Below, piece after piece: positions 1 to 10,561 of a stretch of DNA of 64,000 bases. The DNA comes from Halichondria panicea (taxonomy: Eukaryota > Porifera > Demospongiae > Suberitida > Halichondriidae). The stretch covers positions 16,968,518 through 17,032,517 of the forward strand of contig NC_087377.1 in NCBI RefSeq assembly GCF_963675165.1. The letters run 5' to 3'. The position numbers and the translations under genes were made by a program. The notes under the pieces were generated by a model. The model was given only the letters and a program-made list of their open reading frames with translations. It searched no databases and had not been told where the DNA came from. How positions within the stretch are numbered: the first letter of the stretch is position 1; each line of letters starts with the position of its first letter.

Positions 1-260
1 CATTCAAACTGGTGGTGTGATGAAGGGTCTGGTACACGTACTGTACAATGTCATGTACAAATATTATGAGCTAGTGTTCTCAATTGACACACGTTTCCCT
101 GTACACACCTAAACTGCATACATTAAGCATACCTTGTATACAAGTGCATGTACATACAGACTAGTAAGCACGCTAGGTTCCCATTCTTTGTACTGTACAT
201 TTAATAGTACACAGTCGACTCATTGCACTGCATAACTACACATTATACACATGCACATAC

Positions 261-285
261 CTTGTTCTTGATAAAGGTTCATCAT
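261..285 (-). pseudogene. First coding exon of a further USF-like copy (rest lies left of window)
   Basis: A minus-strand ATG opens a short exon (M-M-N-L-Y-Q-E-Q) that ends in a GTATGT donor with one base over. That phase fits exon 2 of the USF-like genes at 2842 and 17618, so this form looks like the ancestral first coding exon. The sequence around it (1-300) recurs at 14924-15210, where the corresponding exon is altered. The remainder of this copy would lie outside the window. The call rests on similarity between the copies and on splice phase. Confidence 0.4.
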
Positions 286-418
286 CAGCACAGTTTCATG
301 TCCAGTAGCTAATGGTTAGCGCATGCGCAAGCAGTCTACACTACCAGGCCAACTTTCTAGGAAGTGCGGCTTGAGATGGAGGCTAGGCTGCACATAATTA
401 TAATGGGCGTAGCTATGT

Positions 419-2842
419 TCACAACATTTTTTTTCTAAATTTATTATGCTCGGGTTCAATAACACAAATATCATGTATAAAACTATGTATACATAATAAT
501 ACTGACAATGTAGCTATAGTAAGTGAAGGGGAGATTCTGGCCAGAGGAGAGTTTAGAAGTTGCTGGTTAGGTTGCTTCTGACCAGAGGAGGCAGCTCCAT
601 CGATTCCGAATTGGATAATCTGTGCTCGAAGAAATGCGTTCTCTTTCTCTAGGACTAGGATTTGGTTCAAAGCTTTGGTTGATTTCTCTGCGATTTTGGC
701 ACTGGCTGTGAGTTGTTCGTTTTGAAACACGAGCTCTTTCAAGTAGTCCACTGTCTTGTCCAGTACCGTTCCCTTGCTGTACACATACTGCAGTCAGGGA
801 AACATGACGTGAGGGTGAGACATGTACGTGGAGATAACAAAAAACATGCCTAGTTGCTGCTAAAATATAGCAATTTTATTTTATGTGCAACTAACTACAT
901 GTGTTATATACGATGGCCTCTGCTGGATTCTATGCTACTACTAACATAACACTGGGCTCTACACTAATGCATGCTTAAAAAAGCTTAGCAATAATATTAA
1001 AAAATTTAGGCTTAAAAAAAACCAAGTTAGTAGTTATTTCGATGGCTTTCAATAGTACTTTAGTATACACATGAACAGACACACACACTCACCCCGACAA
1101 TGGAACCAGTAGTTGCGTCTTTCTTCTGACAAGCAGGCACTATCTCAGAGCCAGTATCTTGATGAGCTAGTTGATCCTGTCCCGACGCCGACGCTCAACT
1201 GGGCGTGGGAAGAACAACAACAACTGGTAATTATCGTGTTTAGGGCATGTACAATGAAGCTGAGCCAATTGGTAAAATGAATGAACCTTGACCTCACACA
1301 CACACACGTACACCTACTGTACAGTCAAGGCATACTTAATTATTAAGACGTTACAGCATGGATAGATAGCCTCCACACAACAAATAAGTCATTAGTTTTA
1401 GAAGTGGCAGATTTGATGTTAAAGCTTCGTAACTGTACTTTGTGGGAAATGCTTCTATTTGATTATGACCACGTAAGTACATGTACATCTGTTGTATACT
1501 CTAACTTTCGATATGGAATATATTTCACCTTCATTGTGTGTAGCCTTTCTCTGAGCTTCCCTGTTGGCGGCCATATCCCCAGACCTGCAAACCAACCACC
1601 ATAATAACAACACTCATCACAGTTACCGTATTACTAAAAATGTTTGCGAGCATTATGCGAATTTTGAGAGGGTTGACCAATTCGCAGCAATAAAATCGCA
1701 AAACCTAAAGTATGACTATAAATACACACGATTATTGCCAGAACGCAATAGTTAGCACAATCGCAAAAGATCAACTTTGCTGCTGATTGGCAAAGGTTTT
1801 TCACCAACAGCAAAGTATTCTAGTAATACGGTATGTAGCAAGAATGATGCTTTCCCTAACATACTGTCATACATGTTATGCAGAGGTAGGCAATCACATG
1901 AACTGTGTACTCACAACTGCATTTGAACGATGGGGTCGGCCGTGTGATAATCCATAGTTGATATCCCGCTCATCTTGGGTGCTATAGGTCGACCCATTGC
2001 CTGCAGTATCTCAGCACTACTGGATGGTGGGATCATCACATACAGAGGACCTCAACACACACAACAACATAGTAAAAACTGACTATTTTTCAACACCACT
2101 TCCAAGAAACCTTATTTTATAATTATTTTATATCAAACATTAGCAATAATACTCATGGTTCTACATGTAATTAGTATGTACAAGCACTTGGATAACTTAT
2201 CGAGGCCTATAACTTTTGGATTTGGCCAAAAAGCACACTGATAAATATGGTCTTCTTTATTCACCATTAATTTTTGGCCAGACTCTGAACCAGATGATGT
2301 GCTCCTAGTGATGAGGAACTGAGATGAGGGGGTGGTCTGTCCACCTAGCTGCATCTGGATGAGGGCGTGGCCTATAGCGTTGAGGGTGGAGCCATCCTCA
2401 GAGGTCATGTCAGAGGGCAAACCATCATCGCTAGTGAGTGTGTGGAACTCCTGTGTGAGTGGGCAGGAACAACAAGTGTGTGTGTGTGTGTGTGTGTTCG
2501 TTATTTGGGAGGTAGTTACCAACATGCAAATTCTAACCATGTAATACGAAAGCGAAAATAATACGAAAACGAAACGTCTTAGAAGCCGGATACCTTTAAA
2601 AAAACGTTTTTAAGTGCTAGTTTTTATATGTTACTTGGTGTGAACTGTGTGTGTGTGTGTTACCTGGGTATCATGCACAAGGCCAAAGTTAGGGCCCAAG
2701 TCACTGGCCTGTAGCTGCTCCACACTCTCCCCATCATCACTCTGACTTATCTCTATCTCAAACTGTGAACTGGGTACCACCTCTTCAGTAGCGATAGTAA
2801 CTGTCTCCACGTCGGTCGGCTCTGTCCCTACGTGTAGTATCT
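419..2842 (-). pseudogene. USF-like: USF-like bHLH-leucine-zipper transcription factor, copy 1 (disabled)
   Basis: Six exons in matching phase read on the minus strand: 2842-2664 (acidic/Gln-rich activation region), 2450-2291, 2050-1915 (PLYVMIPPSSS...GRPIAPK, the USF-specific region), 1584-1529 (REAQRKATHNE, start of the basic region), 1198-1093 (VERRRRDRIN, helix 1 and loop) and 787-419 (GTVLDKTVDYLKEL, helix 2, then a leucine zipper through ENAFLRAQI). USF proteins bind CACGTG E-boxes as dimers in the nucleus. In this copy exon 6 has a TAG where copy 2 has GAG (RIN*LIK) and 2 extra bases six codons later, so helix 1 cannot be read through. The first exon at 3345-3293 also carries a 6-base insertion that puts a stop in the ancestral frame. 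The zipper exon remains open, so the damage may be recent. Confidence 0.72.
1624..1833. mobile_element. MITE with TACCGTATTACTA ends, in USF copy 1 intron
   Basis: Terminal inverted repeats TACCGTATTACTA / TAGTAATACGGTA enclose about 210 bp between USF exons 4 and 5. The flanking TA fits a Tc1/mariner-type target. The same insertion, internally shortened, is present at 16520-16676 in copy 2, so it predates the tandem duplication. Confidence 0.6.
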
Positions 2843-2960
2843 CTGTATTAAAACAGTTTTTAAGTGTTTGCTTTTATGTTACTTGGTGTGAACTCTGTGT
2901 GGGTACATACCTGGGTATCATGCACAAGACCAAAGTTAGAGTCCACATTATAACCAACTA
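2838..2960 (-). repeat. Partial duplication of USF exon 2 end and its donor
   Basis: The last codons of exon 2 with the splice donor (FGLVHDTQ followed by GT) and about 80 bp of its downstream intron recur just upstream as a diverged tandem copy (NVDSNFGLVHDTQ then GTATGT). The phase does not join cleanly to the first exon, so this is more likely a duplicated exon relic than a used exon. The same arrangement is present in USF copy 2 near 17615-17740. Confidence 0.45.
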
Positions 2961-2974
2961 CACATTATACACAA

Positions 2975-3290
2975 GTACCGTACTTGTTCAAATTAAGGCG
3001 ACCCTCCAAATATGCGACACCCTCGATCTTAGGTAATTTTCTGACCTCTAAAAGTAGCGACTGCTGCGTGTGACAATTATTTTTTTTATGTGGCGTCCTA
3101 AATAGAGGTCAAACCACAGCCTCGATTCCAGGTCGCTAGAAACAATATAATTTTAAGCATCCTATAATCGAGGATAGTAGAGTAACCTCCAATTAGATGC
3201 GACCCTCTAAATATGCGACACCAGGAATTTTTCTAAACCTCCAAAAGAAATGACCTCTCGCTTTGTAATTTAATATTTATGAATAACTGT
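2975..3290. repeat. Intronic degenerate repeat, no gene seen
   Basis: This is the intron between the first and second USF-like exons. It contains repeated phrases (CGACCCTCCAAATATGCGAC, then CGACCCTCTAAATATGCGAC) and a GCCTCGATTCCAGG motif related to a repeat found elsewhere in the window, in an arrangement typical of an old MITE. Copy 2 has the same at about 17760-18060. Confidence 0.35.
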
Positions 3291-3453
3291 ACCTTGTTAA
3301 TGTTCTTGATGAAGGTTCCTCAGTAGTCCCTGTCCATGGACTCATGTCTTCAGCCTCCACCAATACAGACAAATAGTTTGACCACTTGCTCAGAGCTTCA
3401 AAACTGACTGCACAATTTCTTCTTCTCTCTAGCTATGGAAGTGAAAGACCAGC

Positions 3454-3482
3454 CACGTGGTTTAGCAATGTTATCGCACGTG
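3454..3482. promoter_or_regulatory. Two CACGTG E-boxes in a bidirectional promoter
   Basis: CACGTG occurs at 3454-3459 (context GCCACGTGG) and 3477-3482 (context GCACGTGAC, close to the USF consensus). They lie about 110-130 bp upstream of the USF-like first exon on the minus strand and about 150 bp before the untranslated first exon of kinase gene A on the plus strand. Both sites are kept in the second unit at 18235-18240 and 18258-18263. The motifs are seen directly. Binding by the neighbouring USF-like protein is inference. Confidence 0.6.
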
Positions 3483-3529
3483 ACAGCTATTGTTTATTCT
3501 GCAGAGAAAGAGGGAGGGTCTCGTTGTAG

Positions 3530-3609
3530 CTGAGCTAGCTGTTGTCCTGTATTTCTGTATCGTGCCTGGTATCAAGCTGTGAAGATACTGTAGCTCTGGA
3601 TTATTATCA
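3530..3609 (+). other. Untranslated first exon of gene A1
   Basis: The sequence up to TTATTATCA is followed by a strong GTAAGT donor at 3610, and the next acceptor is at 3739-3740 just before the start codon. The same exon end and donor are conserved upstream of A2 (donor at 28112) and A3 (donor at 42528), which supports a real spliced leader exon. The 5' limit is a guess. Confidence 0.5.
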
Positions 3610-3745
3610 GTAAGTACAGACAGCACTGTTTCATTTTCTGCATATAGATCTACGACTACGGTACATGGTTTTACACCAAATATTTATACATAATTACATG
3701 TACCTTCATATCATTGCTTATCTTATTCCACACTCTACAGAGAAG

Positions 3746-6551
3746 ATGTCTGACTATCTCACAATAGCAGATCTAGGAGATCTATACATAGCTACGTTTG
3801 ATGCTCGAATCAAGTTGAGAAACTTCTTGCTAGTTCTTAAAATACCCTCGGATATCATTGACAGAATTGGGAAAGATTGGAGCAACAATCCTGATGACTG
3901 CTATCGTGAGGGTTTGAAAGAATGGCTGAAGGGTGAAGAGAGAAGCTGGGAAGATGTTATCAAAGCTTTGTCAAGTCCTATCGTAGGCCATGTTCACTTA
4001 GCCAAGACCATCGAGAAAGATCATCTACAGTCTACTGGTCCAAGCAATCCTACTGATGTGAAGTCAGAGGGTGAGCACACACACACACACACACAATGTT
4101 TTTACAGTTGACGAAAATCACCAGAAGATCAACGATGATTTGACTGTTTTCCTAGACGAGCTACTAGGTAAAGGTGCATTTGGAGCAGTCTTCAATGGTA
4201 GCTACAAGGGCGAGATTTGTGCAGTCAAACTTCTAATTTACGAGGCTGTAGAAATGCAGACAGGTTTCCCAACAGGAAAAAGTGAAGAAGCCAGCAAAGC
4301 ATTTGATCGTGAGTGTGAGTATCTCCAGTCACTCCAGCACCCAAACGTTGTTCTGTATTTATCGACTGCCAAGCATCCCAAATCAGGTGGTACAATCCTC
4401 GTTGTTGAGCTGATGGATTGCAATCTGAGATCCTATTTCTCTAGCCTTGATGAAGAGTCTCTCACTAGCAAATAGGAAATTAGCCTCTCCAAAGACATGG
4501 CTTGTGGTCTGGCCTACATTCACAGCAAGAAGATTATCCACCGTGACCTCTGTGGTGATAAGGTCTTGCTGAAGCTTACACGACCAGTGCCTGTTGCAAA
4601 GATATCCGACTTTGGAATGTCACGGCTATACGATCCCTCCAAGTTTAGCCACACCCTCACAGCCATTGGTCACCGTATGGGGTATCTACCTCTCGAGGCT
4701 ATTCGATTGGGCAAGGAGAATTACGATAATAGCGTCGATGTTTTTTCCCTTGGGGTGATTATGGTACAGATTGTTTGCAAGCTGAAGACGATCAAATCTG
4801 TGGAAGATCGATCATTCCATGTTGCCCAGATACCTCACACACACAGGTTGAGGAAGCTTATCGACAGTTGTTTGCAAGAAGACATGAGGAGGAGACCATC
4901 TGCCAGGGACATCTGTGAGTCAATGATAAGTATAATATTATTATGTGTTTTACGTTTCAGCTATCTGTAACCCTAACGAAAAAATCATGTCCGTCTATTA
5001 ATGTTGGTATCGATTTTAGATACTTACCTGACAACAAGCTCGGACCCAGTGGAGGCAACAAAGAAGGAGTCAAAGGACACTGAACAAGTCAAGAAGGTGC
5101 GTACATGTAGTGTGATAATGAGATTCCCACAGCAACAATAGTATTGTACCTTAACATGCATGGATGCTGTCTCATGTGTTAAGCCGTAATTACACATCCG
5201 TTTGAGTGTGCCTATAATTATGTATACTTCCTTTAGTGAAGACTGTCTCGTTCTGTTATAGAATTTTCTCTAATGTTATTCATGTCTGTGTTTGATTTCC
5301 ACCAACGTTCCCCTGTACAGGCACACAGGGAACAAATTGGGCACAAAATTGGGCACAAAGATGCTGAGCTGGTCAGGAGAGACGCCATCATTCAACAGCA
5401 GAGACAGGTGAGACAAAATGCACCATTATATTATTGCAGAGCTATAGTAGAAGCTTTGATCTCTTATAATCATACTGTACATTCTATTAGACTGGTGGGC
5501 GTGGCTTCTTAAGCTAATTAGAGAAAGTGATTTAGTGTGCATGCAATTATTGCTACAAGTAACACTCGCTTGTTAGTAGACACTATCCTAATTACACTCA
5601 TTCATTATTCAGGGTCCCCCTCCCAGAGAGTTGAGACCTCCACTCACTCTGAAATGGAGAAGAGGAAAAGACATGCCAATCAAGATGGGTGACTCGGTAC
5701 AGAGTGTTGTTATCGGTGACACGGTGTATGTTGGTGGAGGGTTTGCAGTCAATGATCGTGACAAGTGTACGGTGATGAAGCTCGAGCAAGATCAATGGAC
5801 CAAACTACCAGAGTACACTGCCAAGCGCTTCGCTATGACATCACTCGCTAATCGACTAGTGTTGGTGGGAGGAAATAATCCAAGAAACAAAAAACGCACC
5901 AATCAGCTTGCAGTGTTTGAATCAGGGGAATGGACTCACCCGTACCCACCAATGAACATTGCTCGTGATTTCTCAACCGCTGTCTCCTTCAACAACCACA
6001 TCATTGTAGCTGGTGGGGATGATGATAAACGACGTGCCCTCTCCTCTGTGGAGGTGTTGGACGTGGCATCAAGAAGATGGTACATTGCTCAGTCACTACC
6101 TAACCCACGATCAGAACTGAAATCGACTCTCATAGGAAACACCCTCTACCTAATGGGAGGATACGATCACACTCTGAGTGCAACCAAGACAGTGTACCAC
6201 GTCGACCTCACTGAACTCGTCGCAAAGGCCCATTCGAACCTGGACACACCCACTCTCTGGCAGACCTTACAGGAAGTACCACTCGTGTTGTCAGCTCCTC
6301 TCAGTATTGGGAGGTCACTATTAGCCGTTGGTGGATGGGACGGAGACAACTCAAGTTCATCGATCCACCTCTACCAGCCTGACACCAGGAGGTGGGTGAA
6401 AGTGGGAGACCTGCCTACTGCACGATACCGCTGCACATGCTCAGTACTTCCTAGTGGAGAGGTCATTGTAGCCGGAGGAGATAGACAGACAGCAAGTAAT
6501 TATAATATTATTATTCAAACTGTTGATTTCTTCACTATAAGTGCTAATTAG
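3746..6551 (+). pseudogene. Gene A1: Death domain - TKL-like kinase - coil - Kelch propeller, with stop in the kinase
   Basis: Exons: 3741-4070 (ATG at 3746), 4108-4914, 5020-5096, 5321-5407, 5613-6551. The total is in frame (744 codons) apart from one TAG at 4473-4475. Residues 1-108 form a Death domain (MSDYLTIADLGDLY..., W-x-N-N-P-D-D-C, GLKEWL, W-E-D-V). The kinase has a P-loop GKGAFGAV, AVK lysine, HRDLCGD and DFG. A charged spacer and a 29-residue coil (carrying a 12-bp tandem duplication not seen in the other copies) lead to a six-bladed Kelch domain in a single exon. Death plus kinase recalls IRAK/Pelle, but a Kelch C-terminus is not part of that family. Where A2 and A3 read SEC, this copy reads SK-stop, and the catalytic-loop Asn is Lys (HRDLCGDK). 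Read literally it encodes Death plus half an N-lobe. Confidence 0.78.
5613..6551 (+). other. Kelch exon of A1 (six blades)
   Basis: One exon starts GPPPRELRPPLTLKWRRG after a CATTATTCAG acceptor and runs to TAG at 6549-6551. Kelch signatures (a GG pair followed about 20 residues later by W) recur at VYVGG, LVLVGG, IIVAGG, LYLMGG, LLAVGG and VIVAGG. It is the longest of the six Kelch exons in the window because its tail has extra Asn/Ile codons. The exon is open, so it could still act as a donor in gene conversion even if A1 is not translated through. Confidence 0.85.
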
Positions 6552-6750
6552 TTATTTTGTTATATTAATTGTTTCTCTTTAATTGTGCGATGAGTTTATA
6601 ACGATATTTTTTTTATCATGTTGAGAAAATTAAGTTGCAACAGAATTTTATCGCATATAATTATAGTTATTATGATGACATGAAGTGGTACATACATAAT
6701 TACATTGCCAGAAAATAGTACAAAAACAGACAAAATAATATTTAACAGTC

Positions 6751-6869
6751 TCATAACAAGTTCAGGTCCTTGATTGGGGTCTTGTCCGAGGGTGGGGTGG
6801 ACGCCTTCTCCCAGAATCCAAAGTCTATCTCCTCTTCCGAGTCAGACAGTGAGGGGTGGGGCTCGGGAA
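6751..6869 (-). CDS. Last exon of an unidentified minus-strand gene (alpha tail, copy 1)
   Basis: After a CCCTCAG acceptor the frame reads PEPHPSLSDSEEEIDF..WEKAS and ends ..KDLNLL-stop, 39 codons including the stop and starting with two bases of a split codon. The acidic Ser/Glu stretch suggests a CK2-type or sorting motif. Copies occur at 14296-14414, 31266-31384, 39419-39537 and 45733-45851, all open and of identical length, which argues that it was coding. I do not recognise the family. In the beta tails a 17-codon exon lies upstream (14712-14762, 39773-39823). Confidence 0.5.
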
Positions 6870-7400
6870 CTGAGGGGTTAAAGAGTCACATGATCATAGT
6901 CACACTGCATGAGTGGAAGTTTGAGGGCTTAGGAAGTAAGGGGTGAGAAAATCACATGATAACAGTAGCTATAATTTATACTGGCTAAATGCAAAATGGC
7001 TCAACTATGATAAAGGGACACCACACAACACATGTACTGGTATACAATATGTACGTACTTACATGCTGAAGTGCCTACCCACACAAATAATCAAAGTGTT
7101 ATACAATAGTAAGCAGTAGTGTACAATAGTATGTATGATCTGGCTAAGCAAGTAACGGGAGTAATAAAATAAAACTAGACTATAGGCTGAAACTTTTGAG
7201 AAAAGAGTTTTAGTAGAATCATAGACACGTACTTTATTGCACTACATAATTATACTTCCAGTGAAACAGTAAAACTACTACTGTACTCTATAATTTATAG
7301 AACCCCTATAGAGTGACAAGATTAAGTAGGCAATTGCAAGAAAACGTATGTACAGGTATCGATCACTGCAACTCTACACACTAACTGACGTGACACAACT
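6870..7400. other. Alpha-tail spacer, nothing identified
   Basis: A+T-rich sequence shared with 31385-31850 and 45852-46360. I see no coding frame, RNA or transposon ends. It is probably intron or intergenic sequence of the minus-strand gene whose exons flank it. Confidence 0.4.
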
Positions 7401-7402
7401 CA

Positions 7403-7463
7403 CTAGTCGAGCCACTTTGATTTCTTGCTCTTGGACTTAAACAGAGCCGAGTCAGCACTCATC
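7403..7463 (-). CDS. Short C-terminal exon SADSALFKSKSKKSKWLD (alpha tail, copy 1)
   Basis: After a TTGCACAG acceptor the minus strand reads MSADSALFKSKSKKSKWLD-stop, a lysine/serine-rich C-terminus. It recurs open at 31856-31916, 40500-40605 (with a longer N-terminal part, ISTNQVSWTLTPTSADS) and 46365-46425 (stop changed from TAG to TAA). Conservation across four copies supports coding use. The protein family is not recognised. It could be an alternative end of the gene that also uses the exon at 6751-6869. Confidence 0.45.
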
Positions 7464-7871
7464 CTGTGCAACAGAGAACAGTTAGCTACTTAACTTCTTG
7501 GGAGACAATAAAAAGAGTGATTGTGCTTTATCTGCATTCAAGTGGTTGTATAGTGGTAACAGTGTTAGCATGTACCGTAGCAGGTGAGGTGCAACATTTC
7601 ACGTTTTTCGGGGCAGAGCAGCTAACGTGAACATTAAAACTGGGATAAAGCTATTGATGGGTGTGGTTTCCTAACATTGATACGTGAATATTAGACCCCA
7701 TGAACATTTCTGATAGCCCAAGAGCCGCTATACAGCAAAACTAAGGATTATGATGACTGTTTTACAAAACACTACACGATGACCTTTACCTAGTATGCTC
7801 CAATATAATACTAAGATCTTACCTAACATAACACGTTATAATAACAGTAAGTAAATAACAGGACCTTTACC

Positions 7872-8024
7872 TAATAGCGAGAGGTGCTTCTCTTTGTACT
7901 CATTTTTCCGCTCCTTCTCAAAGTCCTTACATAAACTTTTACCTCCAGTTTGGTGAAACAAGCAAAAACGGAATTATTTTGCTCCTGTAGGGTAGAGGCT
8001 GAGGACTCTATAGTCGCCTTGTCT
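7872..8024 (-). CDS. Coiled-coil exons of the alpha-tail minus-strand gene (copy 1)
   Basis: Exon 8024-7943 follows a TGCCACAG acceptor and reads DKATIESSA..LQEQNN..TKLE. Only 17 bases later (GT...AG) a second frame reads DFEKERKNEYKEK..LSLL up to a GTAAAG donor at about 7871. The two frames differ, so either the 17-base piece is removed or the second frame is not used. The related copy is at 32334-32490. Copy 3 in the tail after A3 has lost this section. Acidic/basic alternation suggests a helical coil. Confidence 0.35.
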
Positions 8025-8856
8025 CTGTGGCAGGGGTGAGTGAGGGGGCGTGTGTTTGCGTGTGTGCAGAGAAACGAGGGTAACTAGTAAAATCAATAAT
8101 TCAATTATGATATGAGAGAATACAGATGACCTTAATCAAAACTTGCAGTTAAGCATGGGCTTATAATCGAGTAAGCGCTAATAATCCAGTTTCTACAGGT
8201 ACAATAACCAATACTCTAGCCTTTATAGGAGTACTAAAACAGGGCCCACACTAGTTGGTGGCAACATTCCTGTCCTATGAATTGCATTTTATGACGTGTT
8301 CAAATAGTTATTCATGGACACAGGCACGTAAACCACAAATTAGAACTAACAATTAACTAACGCATATAAATAAGCATAATCACAATTTGCAGAACGGAGC
8401 TTTGGCTCCAACATGGTCTCAGACAAGGCCCAAGGCTACGGCCCAAAGGCCCCGTCAGGCAGAAATATGACTTGTGCATAAACAAATGGCTCTGGCCAAA
8501 CACAAAAAGTGTGAAAACTCCTAATATTGATTCCAGTAGGACACTTCTAGGAGAGTTGTCCTTTTGGGTACTACAGAGCATTTATAAAGTCCACTGCTAA
8601 GCAACAATTATACAACCAACTGAAAATGCATTCTCAATATGCAATAATAAATAGATGTCCTTTTTGCCAGCTAGTTTCGTAGTTCTGGATGGGGATCAAT
8701 CCCGTACATGTACAATGCTAATACTAAGATCATCATGGCAGATTGTTCATGCATGCACGAGCTCAAAGACAGATTATTATGGCCTGGGGGTATGCACATT
8801 TTGACATTCGAAATTTGGGAAAAGCTATTTCACAATTATAATATGATTGCATTTAC

Positions 8857-8990
8857 CGGAGAGGTGTGGAGGAGGCAGTGACCACTGGAGAGAAGCTTGC
8901 TCTCGGAGGTTTGAACTCTTGGGCATTCAGGTTGAACTTGACGTCTTTGCATTGGGGTTCAGCTTGAACATAGCCCTGAGGAATTGCAAA
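8857..8990 (-). CDS. Exon with a PAM2-like motif (alpha tail, copy 1)
   Basis: The minus strand reads FAIPQGYVQAEPQ..KDV, then FNLNAQEFKPPRASFSPVV, and ends at a GTAAAT donor. L-N-x-x-A-x-E-F-x-P is the PAM2 motif by which cytoplasmic mRNA regulators contact the MLLE domain of poly(A)-binding protein. Here LNAQEFKPP is close, with one residue fewer before the Ala-like position. Copies with the same frame are at 33354-33485 and 47298-47431. The whole gene is not recognised. The PAM2 assignment is motif-level inference. Confidence 0.42.
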
Positions 8991-9754
8991 CTCAGTACAC
9001 GTACACGTACATGTACTAAACTATGCGTGTTATTTAAATATTGTCTACGCTTATTTTCCACAATTTGGGCATGAATTTCATACTGATTTAAGCACACTAT
9101 GCACTATAAAGAAGCTACCGTATATAGCGGGTATATTTCGAGGGTATTAAAAAGGTAGACTGGCGCGTAGCGCGAGCGACTGGCCAACTGCTTATCAGTC
9201 ACTCGTCTCAGCGGAATATATGGATCATAATTATGACACTACCAAACATGAATATCATTATAGATAATGTGGTTATATTTTGCTATGAGATTTAGCTACT
9301 ATGGAATGTACTGAATCCCCTGAAGTGTAAGTGTGGTTAAAATTACAGAGCTAATATGACGTTGAGCAATCTGATAGGCTGCAATGCTCGTTGCAGCTGA
9401 GACGAGTGACTGATAGGCAGTTTGCTAGTCCCTCGCGTGCGTAGGCTCCTCAACATAGATGTACTATTTACTAGTTTACAACAGTTTTTCCGGACCATCC
9501 AAATACAATACTTGGGTACAGTGAACATGAAAATGTTGGCAGTAGGTATATCCTGATAGGATATTAAATAACAACACTATCACTCACTCATCATCCTGAG
9601 TTTGTAATCAGACTTGCATCTTTATGAGCAGCTTCGTCATGTAGGATCATCTGATTGGCCAGGAACTTGCCATTCCCACCTCCTCAGCAATGGTCTCTCT
9701 CCATGGTCCTGGTTATGTCACTGTGGTCTACAAATTATAGGACTGGACACAAAG

Positions 9755-10374
9755 CTAGTCTCGAATACCCGCCTCAACCTAAAAGCTTGAGTCTGGTCCA
9801 ACTCACATATGAACTTTGTTCTGCACAGTCAGCAAAGTCAAGTGGACTACACGCCCACAAGCATAGTGATAAACCCACAAGCCCCCGCATGTTAGGGACA
9901 GAACATACACAGAGGGCTATATCAGACAGTGTATCAATTAAGGCTAGGAGTTGAAAGCCTACGAGAAAAACACTGAGCTTGAAGCCATCATTGCACAGAG
10001 CTAGAGGGCCATGAAACCATGGTCGACGGTCACATTCACATAAATGAGCATTTAGGCTGTTAATTTCGACAAGGTGTTCCAAAGGTCCTGTTGCTAGTCT
10101 GGAGAGTTCTAGTATCATATCCTTACAACTCTCTCCATGAATTTTCCTACGTCGCCTTCTGCATGTCTGGGGCTAATTCTTTCTACTAGTAACAATCCAT
10201 GCTGCCGTGGCGGTTAGCTATAATGATATTCATGTAGAGTATAATTTTATTCATGTTCCACACCCACTTGTGGCCAATTAAATGTCCAAGAAATTCCTGG
10301 ACACACTTGAACCAAACCACAATGTGAGTTTGACCAGACTCAAGCTTTTAGGTTGAGGCGGGTATTCGAGACTA
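9755..10374. mobile_element. hAT-like MITE upstream of B1
   Basis: About 45-bp inverted ends (CTAGTCTCGAATACCCGCCT... at the left and its complement ...GGCGGGTATTCGAGACTA at the right) are flanked by the 8-bp direct repeat ACACAAAG (9747-9754 and 10375-10382). The B2 unit has the empty site (GGACTGGACAAAGCCTTC near 34224). The 8-bp duplication is the hAT hallmark. No transposase is inside. Confidence 0.8.
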
Positions 10375-10449
10375 ACACAAAGCCTCCACCTAACACTGAC
10401 ACAATAGTTAGCCACTTGTTCCATGTTCTATCCAAGGGTGCTGGGTGAC

Positions 10450-10455
10450 CACGTG
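10450..10455. promoter_or_regulatory. E-box CACGTG upstream of B1
   Basis: GTGACCACGTGGTTTG lies 107 bp before the B1 start codon. The same block (CACGTG at 34298-34303) lies before B2. It resembles the CCACGTGG box in front of gene A1, which suggests shared control of A and B genes by an E-box factor. Confidence 0.5.
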
Positions 10456-10561
10456 GTTTGCTGATTCAGCTGTTATTGCATATCGCATGTGATTGGACAT
10501 TGGAATAGGAAAAAGGGCGTATCTTGTACATCTTGTAGCTAGCTAGCTGAGTCAACTAGCA

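Noticed and set aside
419-784. Independent small minus-strand gene starting with M-Y-S-K-G
   Set aside because: It is the helix 2/zipper exon of the USF-like gene. The apparent start is internal to the exon and preceded by an acceptor.
5631-6551. Stand-alone Kelch protein starting at TTG/ATG in the Kelch exon
   Set aside because: The exon begins with an in-phase acceptor 18 bases upstream, and the same exon follows open coil exons in B1 and B2, so it is an internal last exon.
8357-8581. Minus-strand 74-89-codon frame repeated at 32810-33079 and 46751-47020
   Set aside because: It recurs only because the whole tail is duplicated. It has no splice context or domain, so conservation follows from recent copying and not from coding use.
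9655-9760. Conserved minus-strand frame GNGKFLANQMILHDEAA in the alpha tails
   Set aside because: Present in several copies, but the only good donor lies in a frame with a stop before it. I could not decide whether it is coding, so it is not listed as a feature.
9774-10118. 114-codon minus-strand frame
   Set aside because: It lies entirely inside the hAT-like MITE, which is absent from the second unit. No motif is visible.
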